Shown: positions 12,175 through 23,714, numbered from the stretch's first letter. The stretch: DNA of 64,000 nt from Hydrangea macrophylla (GCA_033977485.1 CM066987.1:86708588-86772587), one strand, 5' to 3'. A program made the numbers and translations. Notes: generated by a model not told the origin, from the letters alone.

Positions 12175-13312
12175 TGTTTGCACCCAAAAAACCGTCAAAG
12201 GCTTTTGATCTCGAGTGGCATAAAGTTGGACAGAGAAGAGGCCAGCCTGAGGAATGTATGACTCATCGGACTTAAGTGGAGACTGTAAGCCCGATGGTAG
12301 GCACAAGGCTGTTGGGTGTTGTGATATGAGCCCATTGGTAAGGATGAACATGTATGAGGATTATCGGGCATTGGAATAACATAACTTAATGCAACGTGAG
12401 CCCGATGATGGATTATAGCAGTACGGAGGCCAATCGGACACCGTGTAATGAAGGATGGCTATATTAGTCTGATTGGCCATGGAAATTCGTAGAAAGGTAA
12501 TCGGACATGAAAGAAAAAGGTATTTAATTGGCCAAGCCCGATTCAGCCAGGAGAGTAGTTGACAAGGCTGATGGACTGAAAGGGGAAGGCAGTGCTATCC
12601 ACAGCTGTCAGGACGACGTCATCCCATATTTTTTGGAAACAAGAGTCTGTTTAGGAAACAAATCTGATCATGTCCAGCTGGATTTAGAAGGCTGATCCCT
12701 AAATTAAAGGGATTTATTCAATCAGAATCTAGATAAGGTAGGAGTCAAAGATTGGGAAAGTTTCTTCCACCATCAGCCAATCAGCCACGCAGCTTGGGGG
12801 GTAAGCTAAGGAGTCCTTTCCTAATCAGGAGTCATCCATGGCCACTACAAATTCAACAGGCTGGCCAACTATTCCGAGACACCGCGTCATCTCGAAAAAA
12901 CACGCACACTGCATTCGAAGCATTTAAAGCATTCAAGTCTTTATGTTTTTCAGCACATAGCAAATAGGTATGCCCTGTTTTGTTATTTCTTTTTTGATTC
13001 TTTTGAATAATCAGTCTGCTCTGGTTTGTTCTTTAGATCTGTTTATTTTTTCCAAACACTTAATAAAATCTTCGTTTTAATAATCCGTTTGTGATTGTTT
13101 ACCTGTTAAACTCGACACTGTTTAGCTTATGCTCTTCAGTACCGCTAAAGAATTTATGGTGAGGGTACTTTCATACTCACTGCACACAATCACCCGTTAG
13201 AAGTCAGATCATAAAGCCTTGAGTATCACTCACTCAAGCGATATAGGAAATTAGTTTGCACAACTCAAACCACTATTGGTTCTGGCACGTCCGCGCAAAT
13301 TACAAGCAAACA
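12175..13312 (+). repeat. Complete LTR shared by elements A and B
   Basis: This 1138-bp LTR opens TGTTTGC and closes GCAAACA, a perfect 7-bp inverted pair with the canonical TG...CA ends. A PPT lies directly before it and a PBS three bases after it. It contains AATAAA at 13062-13067. It serves as 3' LTR for element A and 5' LTR for element B. Only its last 595 bp have a counterpart at 841-1437. Confidence 0.9.
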
Positions 13313-13315
13313 TTT

Positions 13316-13333
13316 TGGCACGCCCTGTGGGAC
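13316..13333 (+). promoter_or_regulatory. Primer binding site of element B
   Basis: TGGCACGCCCTGTGGGAC follows the LTR end by three bases and differs from the element A site at one position. Confidence 0.65.
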
Positions 13334-13348
13334 CCACAGTGTCAAGCC

Positions 13349-15716
13349 ATGCCTCCAAAGAAGGACAAACAAACAACTAAGAATGGCCAAGACGATTCTC
13401 CCATGGACCCACCTGTGGAGGAAAGTGCTAGCCATTCTCCACAAGACGACAGTATCACTCTTGAGGCAATCTTGGTGGCCATGAGAGCGAACGTTGAGCC
13501 CATATGGCAGGAATACAACGCGCTCATAGGATCAATGGGCAATCTCAAGGTTGTCATTAACCAGACGGTCGATGTTCATAAGAGTCAAGCTGACCTGGTC
13601 ATGGAGACAAGGACCACCCACGTAAAATTGGATCGCCTGTCGAAAATGATCGGAAGGCTGATAGAGACCTATAAGGCCGGAGGCAGCAAAGAGCAGGCCA
13701 TTGGATCGGGCACAGACACATTGCTTGAGTCCGATAAGCTGAAACCCTATATCTGTCCGAACCTTAGGGAGGGTAATGGCACAGGTAAGCAATCTGAATC
13801 ACAGACCGAAATGGCTAGTGGATCGATAGTCACCGATCCCAATGGATCGGTGACTCCAGTTTTCAGTCGATCAACAGGCCATACTGAAAGCTCTGTCGGC
13901 CACACACAACCCCCAGGTCACGTGAATGGGGGGCAATGAAACAATGGTGGATTTTGGACCCATCAGGCTAATAATAATCAACAGTAGTTGCCACCGCCGT
14001 TGGTACCCCTGTTGAGGAATGTTCAGCCCTTAGCTCCACAACCCACCAATAGGGAGGAGTTGGTAGCGGCAATACGTGAAGAGTATGGCCCGTTTATGAG
14101 AAGTCTAGAGAGGCCGACGTACAGACGGCTGTATCCCCCTGAAATTGACCAGGTCATACTTCCCCAGGGGTACAAAGTACCAAACTTCACTCTATTTTCT
14201 GGAGAGAGTGAATAGTCTTCGGTCGAGCATATTGGCAGTTTTGTTTTTCAATGCGGCCACTAAGGTAGTAGCGACCCATTAAAGTTGAGGTTATTTTCAA
14301 ATTCGCTAACGGGCATGGCGTTTTTGTGGTATGACAATCTCCCCACCAATTCGGTGCAAACATGGCAAGGGATGGAAGAGCTATTTCACGGCCAGTTCTA
14401 TAGGACTGAGCCTGAAACATCGCTGGCAGACCTGTCCAGGATGATGTAATTAGTAGGAGAGACAGTAGAAACCAACATAGCCCGTTTCCGTAAGGCAAAG
14501 TATCGGTGCAAGACGATTTTGCTTGAGGAAGAATATGCTAAAATTGCCATGGGGGGCATGTCCTTTGAACTTCGCAAGAGGTTTGAAAGAACTGACTTTC
14601 GTGATTTATTCGAGCTGGCCACTCAGGCCAGTCATTATGAGCGCATCATGTTGGATGAGCAGGAGAAGAACTCCTCCAAAGGGACATATTATAAGGACCC
14701 TAATTATGAGGTCCACTTAGCAGAGTGTGACCTCAAAACAGAGAGTGATATGGTCGAGTTAATCTGTAAAAGGCCAATTGTATGTAATGCCTTGAATGAA
14801 CCTATCAACAATAATGCCGCTGCAAAGAAAATGGCGTTCGAGGCGGGAAAAAATTATACTTTTGACATAACACTGGCTGATCAAATATTCGATGTCTTAT
14901 TGGCCGATAAAGTGATTAAGCTGAGTGAAGGCCATTGGATCTCCAAGGCCGATGACCTAAAAAATAAAGAATACTGTAAGTGGCACAATTCCTGGAAGCA
15001 CTCTACTAATAATTGAGTTGTTTTTCATAATTTTATACAGGAAAATGTGGAGAAAGGAGTTTTCAAGTTCTCGGACAAGGCTATGGGGGTTGATATAAAT
15101 CCGTTTCCTCAAATCACCGGCACCAATATGGTTATGTCCAATTTAATCAAGCTTTCAAGGCCGAGGCCGAAGATAGATTTGACCGACCAAGAAGTGGTGC
15201 CAAAACAGAGGGAAGGGAAACAAATTGCCATTTCGGCCACAGATAGGCCGAAAGTGATGATACATGCCCTCGAGAGAAACTATTAAGAGCGTAAAGAGAA
15301 GGGCTATAAGGCCGAGGAAGAAATGGCTAGGTCCAGTAGTGACAACTTGATAGCAGATCTGCGACGATAACTGGAGTTCATTGAACAAGGCCTTTGCCCA
15401 AGATGCAAGGCTGATATAAAAAAAGCGGTCTCAAGCCCGAGTATGAGGCTGAGAGGCCATGAACATCGGGAACCATGCCCGAGAAGATCTGTCTATGAGA
15501 GGTTATCACTGCCTTGGCAAAGTCAGGCGAAGCCCGAGTGGCGGTCAAAACCTTCCTTGGCTCCGCAAGTTGGCCTAAGTGAATCTGGCCGATTGGGGAC
15601 AAGAAGTACCCGAACAATTCCAAAGCCTAAGCTGCAAGCGAAGGCATCAACCTCTAACAGGAGCCCAAGGATGGTGTTACCACTCCGGATGGAAGATGGG
15701 AGGTGGCATAGGGCTA
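13349..15716 (+). pseudogene. gag: gag of element B, N-terminal part (decayed)
   Basis: ATG 13349 opens MPPKKDKQTT as in element A. The capsid-like core, the YCKWHNSWKHSTNN region and the C-terminal CPRCKAD are all present. TAG at 14214, TAA at 14447, TAA at 15284 and TAA at 15368 interrupt it; element A reads CAG, CAA, CAA and CAA at the matching codons. TGA at 15015 and a frameshift near 13935 also occur. The frame is cut at 15716 by the viral insertion and continues at 60896. Confidence 0.85.
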
Positions 15717-15852
15717 GCCGGATCTGATGGTGAAGAGGAAGCAGGGTGTTGGTCTAGAGGGACTGCTTGTGGGATTGGTGCTGGTGGTTTTCTTTTTGGT
15801 CTGGCTAGCTTAGGGTCTTTGGGAAGAAATGCAGCTTTGTTAAACATTCCTC
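15717..15852 (-). repeat. 136-bp terminal repeat of the viral block, left copy
   Basis: These bases match 60760-60895 in the same orientation. Both are minus-strand spacer sequence between the coiled coil and the capsid. They form the two ends of the whole viral insertion. Confidence 0.8.
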
Positions 15853-16523
15853 CAGTAGATGAAGGGGAAAAGGGTAAGGGTTGTGGTTGGTGTAATATGG
15901 GAGGAGAATATGGATATCCAGGTATAGAAAGTTGTGGATCAAAGGAGTAGGGATAGTGATCTTTATACAACGAATGAGACTGGTTTTGGGCCTGCAAAGA
16001 GTGTAGATGATTTTTCAGATGTTTCATTTCTGCTTCTTTTTGTGCAAAAGTCGAAGAGTAAATACTAGTCGACTGTGCCAGAGACCATTGCAATACAAGC
16101 ATGTTCATATTTGAGGAGTCTTGTATCAAGTAAAGCAATTCGGGAGACCCTTTTTCCCATGTAAATTTAGAGCAAGTCTAATTGCCCCAAAATGCAGATG
16201 TGTATAACCATGTTGTTTCTAAAGTGGGACTAGGGTGGCTGGAATATCAAGACTGGAATATAACACTGGTCAAACTTAGACGCCTGGATGTATTCTTTCA
16301 CAGAGGAAGGGCGTGGTGTAGAAAAGATCTTTTTGACAGTGGTCGTAAGTGATGTGGATGGTTTGGTAAAGGTGGAATAAGGGTTTAGGAAAGGGAGATC
16401 AGTGAGAGGAACCTTATGGTCGTCTGGAAGGTAGTCAAATTCATAAAGGTATTCCAGTTTAGAAGTTGAACGTCGAGAAGAAGAAGAAGAAGAAGAACTT
16501 CTGGAGATAGAGGAGGAAGCCAT
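15717..16523 (-). pseudogene. Viral movement protein/spacer fragment with internal deletion
   Basis: Read on the minus strand from ATG 16523, the Ser-rich N-terminus (MASSSISRSSSS) and PLTDLPFLNPYSTFTKP of the movement-protein region are followed by only small pieces of its core (around 16085-16220). A jump near 16083 then leads to the coiled-coil spacer (LAQSTSIYSSTFAQ) and the Pro-rich spacer (KRKPPAPIPQAVP). Most of the movement-protein core is deleted. This copy keeps an ATG start, unlike three of the plus-strand copies. Confidence 0.8.
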
Positions 16524-16711
16524 GAGAAGGGTGAATGAACAAGAGTGATAGAATCTGGGGAGATATAATGGATGTCATGATAGGTATCAACATAAAAAAG
16601 ATCAATATTTTCTTCTGGACTAAACTCCTCATATTCAGAAGGATCAGCGGGGAGTGCAAGAGCCAGTATCATTTCATCATGTGGCTCATCATCCATGGAA
16701 AATACTAATTC
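16524..16711 (-). pseudogene. Viral acidic linker before protease, fragment
   Basis: On the minus strand the piece reads MDDEPHDEMILALALPADP and on to HDIHYISPDSITLVH, the acidic linker that lies between the zinc knuckle and the protease elsewhere in the block (18545-18705). It is joined on one side to the movement-protein 5' end and on the other, near 16711, to the leader at the primer binding site. Confidence 0.8.
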
Positions 16712-17189
16712 TCTAATACCAAATATTAGAGTCACACAGAAGGAAGATAGTAGATAAATATAAATATTACAGTCACACAGAAGGAATATAGTAGAGAAAT
16801 ATTACACAGAAGGAAGATAGTAGAGAAATATTACACAGAAGGAAGATTTTATTTCAAACTTCTCAAACCTCTGCCCTCAAATGGATGATACTGCCCCTTT
16901 TTATAGAGCAAAAGGGAGTTCTTCCAAAGAGTAAAAGCAGAAAGCAGACAAAGCATACTATGTAACACTGTTACACCACGTGAAAGTAAAAGTACAGACA
17001 AAGCACACTATTATACACTGTTACAATACTATTACACACTGTTACAACAAGTGAAAGTAAAAGTACAGACAAAGCACACTATTATACACTGTTACAATAC
17101 TATTACACACTGTTACAACACGCGAAAGTGAAAGTACAAACAGAGCACACTATTACACACTGTATAAATAACTGCATAATTGCGTAGTA
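16710..17189 (-). promoter_or_regulatory. Viral promoter, poly(A) signal and leader (minus copy 1)
   Basis: Read on the minus strand: two to three ~70-bp repeats (17160-16970), a TATA box TATAAAAAGG at 16905-16896, a poly(A) signal AATAAA at 16852-16847, then several copies of a CTTCCTTCTGTGT unit ending at a degraded primer binding site (16721-16710, two mismatches to TGGTATCAGAGC). A poly(A) signal shortly downstream of the TATA box is normal for caulimoviruses, which make terminally redundant RNA. Confidence 0.75.
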
Positions 17190-17913
17190 CTAGTCATCAG
17201 TGTCATTTTCTGAGGAATCTGGGTCCCATATCCCTGTTGTGCGTCTGGTAGGATAAAGAAGACGGTGAACTCTATACATCGGATGATCAGGATGTGAGGT
17301 GTCCCATCCATATTGGTCATGAAAGTCTGCAACGATGCTGCGAAATAATTGACAGTAATCTAAGGGATATAATCCAATGTTGTGCCATGTACAAGTGTCT
17401 TTATGTAACAGTTCTTGGGGGACACTTGTAGGTTCAACCTGATTCACGAGACAAAGCTGGGTTTATAACCAATGGAATGTGTATTCATTTTCAAAAGCAA
17501 GGGGATCTTGGACTCCTGCAAGAATACCAGTGGTGGGAATTCTGTGGATGGTGGTTTCTCCTTGTGGTGAAGTTTCCAGATGTTCTCTGAAAGAAAAAAG
17601 GATAATGCAGTGTTTCCACGAGTTTTGGCGTAAGAGGTTTTGCCAATATGAAAATTCTCCAAATAACAGGAACCATTTTGCAAGGCGAAATGACTTTTGT
17701 GTGACTTCTGGGTAAAGCATTTGGGACTGGGCAAAATATCTCAGCAAAAGACATTTGTTGAACACAATGCCAATGGTGTAGAGATTGGCCGAATACCATA
17801 GAAGTAAATAGGCCTCAAGGGGAAGCTGTGCTGAAAAACATGGTTAAAATGTAGTAAGGTGGGGAAAGGGTACACAGGGTGAAAGGGGAGTGAGAGCAAA
17901 GGTCCAGCATCAA
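17190..17913 (-). pseudogene. Viral polyprotein C-terminal region (minus copy 1)
   Basis: The minus strand reads the C-terminal region that follows RNase H, ending DSSENDTDD and stop at 17190. It is hydrophobic and aromatic-rich (FNKCLLLRYFAQSQ, WFLLFGEFSYW). It is split by one or two frame changes around 17447-17480. At 17913 the sequence switches to plus-strand capsid sequence, so upstream domains are absent here. I do not recognise a named domain. Confidence 0.7.
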
Positions 17914-17915
17914 AC

Positions 17916-20044
17916 CGTGAGGACTATCTTCGGATGAAATGATGTTCATTCAAAAGGCACGACTTAGAAAAGCATTATGAAATGATGACTAAATTTTTCT
18001 ACTTTCTTGGTGGAATTGATGATGTCAATTTGAAGCAAGCTTTTCTCACTTCACTGCCAGAGCCCCTTGGCACCGAAACTGCTCGTCTTCTCCAAACAAA
18101 AGGCAAAAAATTGCACAAGCATCCCTTGGAGAAATGTATCAGCATGTTCTACTTGCTCTTGACAAACTCTGTAATCAACAAAAATTCTTCAAAACATTTC
18201 ATGATCAGGGCAAGATGCTGGGAAATTCTTGTGCTCATCCAGACCTTTTCATTAAGTGCAAAGAAAAAAGCTACAGTTGCCAAGTCTCCTCCAAAAAATC
18301 CAAACATTTTCAGAAGCATACATTTGACTCACCTCCTTTCATTCCCAAAAAGAAGAAATGGAGATATTCCCTGAAAAAATCCCTCCGTGGTCAAAGGAAA
18401 TCTGATCGATGTTTCATTTGCAGGAAAAAGGGACATTATGCAAAACAGTGCCCCAACAAAAGCCACCAAAAAACCAGTATGATACAAGCACTCACCCAAC
18501 TTGCTCCAGAAGAAGAAAATGCGGATATCGAATCAGCATTTTCCATGGATGATGAGCCACATGATGAAACGATATTGGCTCTTGCACTCCCCGCTGATCC
18601 TTCTGAATATGAGGAGTTTAGTCCAGAAGAAGATATTGATCTTTTTGATGTTGATACCTATCATGACATCCATTATATCTCCCCAGATTCTATCACTCTT
18701 GTTCAGCCCCTTGCTAAGGTTACTATTATCCCTGCAAAATATGACAAGCCAATCTCTGTCATAGCTTTCTTTGATACTGGAGCAGCAGCCTCTATCATTA
18801 ATCCCTCCATCCTTCCCCGATTTCACTGGCGAACATGCTTCAAACCTTTCAAGGCTGCAAATGGAGAAAATTTTGTGATCACCCTCATCAGCAAACCAAT
18901 CATTATCCAGCTATTCCCAGTATACTCCATTAAGCATAGTGTTTATGGTTCTGACCTTCCTGGAAAAGATCTCCTAATTGGTTTTGATATACTTCAGTCA
19001 CTCAAAAGAGTAACATAGGTACGAAAAGGGCTCAGATACAAGCACTTCTTCCTACCATGGGCATCTCAACCTAACCTTTTCACCCTTGAAGCCTTCTTGC
19101 CAATCCAACAAGAAATCATTACCCATTCTTGTGCAGAAACCCATTCTGAATTTCTTACCAAATGCTCTCATCCTTTGTGGACTAACCCTGATTTCTTCAT
19201 ATCCCTTCCTTTCAAAAAGAATGAGGACATCAATCCCACCAAAGCCAGCCATCAAGGAATGAATCCTGATCATTATCAACTTGCTCTAGCCGAAGTTGCC
19301 CAACTACAGAAGGAAGGCCTCATCAAAAATACCACCTCTCAATGGGCATGTGAAGCTTTCTATGTTAACAAAAGAGCAGAACAGGTTCGTGGAAAACTTC
19401 GCCTTGTCATAAATTATCAACCCCTCAACCATTTTCTTCATGATGATAAGTTCGCACTTCCACGGAGCCACAACCTTCTTTCCCAATTAACGAAAGCCCA
19501 CATATTTTCAAAATTTGATCTCAAAGCCTGTTTTTGGCAACTTGGGATTCACCTAGATGAACGAACCAAAATAGGGTTTTGTCTCCCCGATCACCACTTT
19601 CATTGGACAGTCATGCCCTTTGGCCTGAAAACAGCCCCTTCACTCTTCCAAAAGGCCATGATTCGGATTTTTGAGCCTATCCTCTCTTCTTCCCTAATTT
19701 GCATTGATGATATACTCCTCTTTTCATCAGACCCAGATTCCCATGCCTTACTCCTGCAAAAATTCCATTCTTTGGTAAAGAAACATGGAATAATGTTATC
19801 ACAGAAAAAGATGGTGATTGGAGTTTCCTCAGTTGACTTTTTGCGTTTGAATATTTCTAAAGGAAAGTATACTCTGCAGCCCCACATTGCCAGCCAACAT
19901 GAGCATTTTCCAGATTCTAACCTATCTTTGAAGCAAATCCAACAAAACCTGGGCATCATCAACTACATGGCAGACTTTATCCCACACCTTGCCCAACATA
20001 GGCAAACACTTTCTTTGCTTCTCAAGAAAAATGCTCCACCTTGG
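17916..20044 (+). pseudogene. Viral capsid C-terminus, protease and RT (plus copy 1)
   Basis: The frame enters in capsid sequence near REDYLRMK, with frame changes before 18134. The zinc knuckle CFICRKKGHYAKQCPNK (18408-18458) binds nucleic acid. The acidic linker is followed by the aspartic protease motif FFDTGAAASIINPSIL (about 18770-18815). TAG at 19016 replaces TGG seen in the minus copy near 59212. RT runs about 19230-20040, with MPFGLKTAPSLFQKA and CIDDILLF (usually YIDD; Tyr is Cys here). At about 20044 it jumps from the RT/RNase H border (WSTQS) directly to the C-terminal region, losing RNase H. Confidence 0.85.
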
Positions 20045-20347
20045 TCAACCCAATCCAAATGTCTTCTGCTGAGATATTTTGCCTAGTTCCAAATGCTTTA
20101 CCCAGAAGTCACACAAAAGTCATTTCGCCTTGCAAAATGGTTCCTGTTATTTGGAGAATTTTCATATTGGCAAAACCTCTTACGCCAAAACTCGTGGAAA
20201 CACTGCATTATCCTTTTTTCTTTCAGAGAACATCTGGAAACCTCACCACAAGGAGAAACCAACATCCACAGAATTCCCACCACTAGTATGGGACCCACAA
20301 CAGGGATATGGGACCCAGATTCCTCAAAAAATGACACTGATGACTAG
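20045..20347 (+). pseudogene. Viral C-terminal region fragment (plus copy 1)
   Basis: After the deletion join the sequence gives NKCLLLRYFA, then TAG at 20084, then pieces of the same C-terminal region in several frames. Another deletion near 20285 removes about 250 bp before the final GIWDPDSS...DTDD and its stop at 20345. Confidence 0.7.
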
Positions 20348-20843
20348 TACTACGCAACTATGCAGTTATTTATACAGTGTGTAATAGTGTGCTCTATCTG
20401 TACTTTCACTTTCACGTGTTGTAACAGCGTGTAATAGTATCGTAACAGTGTATAATAGTGTGCTTTGTTTGTACTTTTACTTTCACGTGTTGTAACAGTG
20501 TGTAATAATAGTATTGTAACAGTGTATAATAGTTTGCTTTGTCTGTATTTTTACTTTCACGTGGTGTAACAGTGTTAAATAGTATGCTTTGTCTTCTTTC
20601 TGCTTTTACTCTTTGGAAGAACTCCCTTTTGCTCTATAAAAAGGGGCAGTATCATCCATTTGAGGGCAGAGGTTTGAGAAGTTTGAAATAAAATCTTCCT
20701 TCTGTGTAATATTTCTCTACTATCTTCCTTCTGTGTAATATTTCTCTACTATCTTCCTTCTGTGTGTCTCTACTATCTTCCTTCTGTGTAAAATCTTCCT
20801 TCTGTGTGTCTCTACTATCTTCCTTCTGTGTGACTGTAATAGG
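20348..20843 (+). promoter_or_regulatory. Viral promoter with G-box repeats, TATA and poly(A) signal (plus copy 1)
   Basis: Three ~72-bp repeats each carry CACGTG (20413-20418, 20484-20489, 20558-20563) followed by GTGTAACAGTG-like text. The TATA box TATAAAAAGG is at 20635-20644 and the poly(A) signal AATAAA at 20687-20692. From 20693 to 20840 a CTTCCTTCTGTGT unit is repeated about six times. CACGTG is the plant G-box bound by bZIP/bHLH factors, so the repeats look like an upstream enhancer; that role is inferred. Confidence 0.75.
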
Positions 20844-20855
20844 TGGTATCAGAGC
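20844..20855 (+). promoter_or_regulatory. Viral primer binding site (tRNA-Met initiator)
   Basis: TGGTATCAGAGC is the complement of the 3' end of plant initiator tRNA-Met, the standard minus-strand primer of Caulimoviridae. It follows the leader repeats. Confidence 0.85.
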
Positions 20856-21232
20856 CATGTCTAGCTAATTTTATCCTGGGGTGATTAATATTTACTATAC
20901 AGTTCTCGAGTCTCTGAACTTTAGGAATGCATGCTCTATGGCTGCCTCTCATGAGGATCCTCCATATCAGAAACTCCTTAAGTTTTTGTCTTCTGTGTGA
21001 AGTCTTTGGGTCTAAGCTGTCGATAATACTCTGTAGAAGATAATAGTACCTTGAGCCTCGCTGTTGTTTGTCTCGATTTACCTTTTGATACAGTCAGTTA
21101 TCTTCTCCTTGGTCATGTTTCTAATCCTTTGTGGATTTCAGAGTCTCCGAATTATGTTCAGTATATGATTAATCACCCACCATTTTCACTGTAGCAAAAA
21201 GTCACTGTTCATTTGTACTATTCACCCTTCTC
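20856..21232 (+). other. Viral leader between PBS and polyprotein
   Basis: This noncoding leader has several short upstream ATG/stop pairs and no recognised domain. The 3' half recurs at 25030-25212, 48225-48399 and 55050-55165, always just before the movement-protein start. Confidence 0.65.
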
Positions 21233-23714
21233 TTGGCTTCCTCCTCTATCTCCAGAAGTTCTTCTTCTTCTTCTTCTTCTTCTTCTAGATGTTCAACTTC
21301 CAAACTGGAATACCTTTATGAATTTGACTACCTTCCAGACGACCATAAGGTTCCTCTCACTGATCTCCCTTTCCTAAACCCTTATTCCACCTTTACCAAA
21401 CCATCCACATCACTTACCACCACTGTCAAAAAGATCTTTTCTACACCGCGCCCTTCCTCTTCGAAAGAATACATCCAGCCGTCTAAGTTTGACCAGTGTT
21501 ATATTCCAGCCACTGAGAATGAGCAGCTGATCAGTCTTGATATTCCAGCCACCCTAGTCCCAGTTTGGAAACAACATGGTTATACACATCTGCATTTTGG
21601 GGCAATTAGACTTGCTCTAAATTTCCATGGGGAAAAGGGACTCCCAGTTGTCTCTCGAATTGCTTTACTTGATACAAGATTCCCCAAATATGAACATGCT
21701 TGTATTGCAATGGTCCAGACAACATTAAATTCTGGAACTGTGATCTTGACGTTCTTCCCAAATTTCAATATGCCATTACAAGATCCTTATCTTCTTTCAG
21801 CTTTGAAGGTACAAATCCAGATTGGTGGTGCTTCTTCTGTCCATGACACTTATGCTGCCACTTTACACTACCAGATGGCATACAGACTGCAAAATCATGC
21901 TTTTGACATAAGCCAACCTTCAACCTGCGATGAGGCCCTCTTTGTCAGCATTGTCATGCTCATTAAGTTGTTACCAACCTCTTGGGTAACTTCTTATGAA
22001 CAGTACAAGCGTCCATCTCAACTAGTACAACTTACAGACCCAGCTTTTACCACACAACAAGATGGTACTGTTGAGATTTCATTCGTCAAACCAGAGGCAA
22101 GTGACCTAGATATCTTTCCTACACCAGTCAAGATGATACAACCCGCTGACATATCAAATTTTGGAACAAGAAAGATTCCAATTCATTCATTTGATGCATC
22201 GGGCCAGCCAATTTTCCACTTCCAAGATCCACTCACGGGATATAAGTTTTTTGACTATTGTGACTATGATGACTGTTATTTTGAAGAATTTTATGCTGAT
22301 GATACTCTCTGCAAACCAAAGAAAAAATCCTCCCAACAAAATCTTCAGGCAAGATATGATTCTGGTGATACCAGTGTTGGATTACTTGGAGAGCCTTCTG
22401 GGAAATTTGATTTCTATGTGCTCTACTCTGACAAGCCTATCCAACCAAAAATCAAAACCCTTTCCCCATGCAAACCTCCTCTACCTTTCAGCCTACCCCA
22501 GCTTCTCCATCTCCAATCCCTTGTTATATGTTCGCCTCCTCATCTGCCACCTTTGAAGAAGATTTTCCTCCTCTGCAATTCACCACTCCAGAAGACCAAA
22601 TCAGGCATGAGCACAAAATTGTTCCTCCTACTGTCATTAATCCAGATGGAACAAAGAAACCAATCTCAGCTGCTGAAGCAACCCTCAATTGGCAATCAGC
22701 CAATGCTTGCCTCCAACAAATTGTCCAAACCCAAGCCACTCTGGACCAAAAGATGACTTCCCTTGAATGCTTGATCAGTGATCTTCAACACAGGATAAAA
22801 GGTCTACATCATGAGCTTTTACACCTAGCACAGTCGACTAGTATTTACTCTTCGACTTTTGCACAAAATGAAGTAGAAATGAAACATCTTAAATATCAGC
22901 TACACTCTTTGCAGGCCCAAAACCAGTCTCATTCGTTGTATAAAGATCACTATCCCTACTCCTTTGATCCACAACTTTCTATACCTGGATATCCATATCC
23001 TCCTCCCATATTACACAAACCACAACCCTTACCCTTTTCCCCTTCATCTACTGGAGGAATGTTTAACACAGCTGCATTTCTTCCCAAAGACCCTAAGCTA
23101 GCCAAACCAAAAAGAAAACCACCCGCACCAATCCCACAAGCAGTCCCTCCAGACCAACACCCTGCTTCCTCTTCACCATCAGATCCGGCCACCACCATGA
23201 TTATTGAAGATCATTTCACCCCTGTTCACTCCAATCCACTCTCCACTTTACTCGACACCATGGCCACAAACACACCTTCCAATTCTACCAATAAGTGTCC
23301 TAGCCCTCTCACTGATGAAGACACCTGGTCTTTATCAGCCAACGAACAAGACATGCTTCATAATTATATCTCTGATCTTCAAAAAGAAATCCAAACAGAG
23401 GTCAACATGGTAAAACCTGGATCCCCAAGAGTTGAAGATGTCATTGATGAGGACCCTCCAATTGGCCCTGAGCCATCCATTTCCACTTCACAGCAACTAA
23501 CCGATTCTCCTTTTTTCAGTACCCCAAATCAAGGATTTTCATTTGATAATATTCCTCCTTCTAAATGGCTTGACAAATTATATGAGCTTCATGCATGGTG
23601 CACTGCTGAACTTTTGCAGACGGGTTCTACTACCCGCACAGTGATCGCCAAATGTTTATCCAGATTCCATGGCCGTCTGCGCCAATGGTACATTAGTCTT
23701 GGCGAATATAGACA
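21233..23714 (+). pseudogene. Viral polyprotein N-terminus: movement protein, coiled coil, capsid start (plus copy 1)
   Basis: The expected start codon at 21233 is TTG; the copies at 55166 and 16523 have ATG. A poly-Ser run encoded by a TTC repeat precedes PLTDLPFLNPYSTFTKP. The movement-protein core spans about 21590-21900 (GAIRLALNFHG, FFPNFNMPLQDP). A short in-frame deletion near 21950 removes residues kept at 46240-46300, and a frame change occurs near 22490. The later frame 22468-23766 holds a coiled coil (about 22750-22920, LISDLQHRIKGLHHELLHLA), a Pro-rich spacer and the start of capsid (GRLRQWYISLGEYRQ). At 23715 it jumps back to spacer sequence in another frame. The movement protein would open plasmodesmata in a live virus. 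Confidence 0.85.

Larger units (their letters stand above)
841..13312 (+). mobile_element. Tat-type Ty3/gypsy LTR retrotransposon A
   Basis: The order is partial 5' LTR, PBS, gag, protease, RT, RNase H, second RNase H, integrase, a long 3' region with an antisense gene, PPT and a complete 3' LTR. The second (archaeal-type) RNase H after the first, and a long 3' region before the PPT, are hallmarks of the Tat lineage of plant Ty3/gypsy elements. No chromodomain is visible after integrase. Coding parts carry many nonsense codons and several frameshifts, so the copy is dead. Its 3' LTR runs straight into a second copy (element B), giving an LTR-internal-LTR-internal arrangement expected from recombination between LTRs. 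Confidence 0.9.
13313..15716 (+). mobile_element. Tat retrotransposon B, left part
   Basis: This is a second copy of element A's family, co-linear with 1438-3849 and highly similar. It stops inside the gag C-terminal region, where pararetroviral sequence begins (15717), and resumes at 60896 at the next base of the family sequence. The insertion therefore removed essentially nothing. A filler of one to three bases is possible at the left join. Confidence 0.9.

Noticed and set aside
20844..20855. Part of a tRNA-Met gene
   Set aside because: Only the 12-nt complement of the tRNA 3' end is present, as expected of a primer binding site; no cloverleaf surrounds it.
20348..20860. Viral promoter regions as LTRs of a retrotransposon
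   Set aside because: They recur in direct orientation (20348 and 54258), but no integrase, TG...CA ends, PPT or target duplication goes with them, and the coding order with a movement protein is that of a pararetrovirus.
22956..23198. Gly-rich minus-strand frame (also 24112, 47299, 50169 and 60751)
   Set aside because: It is the complement of the Pro-rich viral spacer, so it recurs with every viral copy; no start context or domain.
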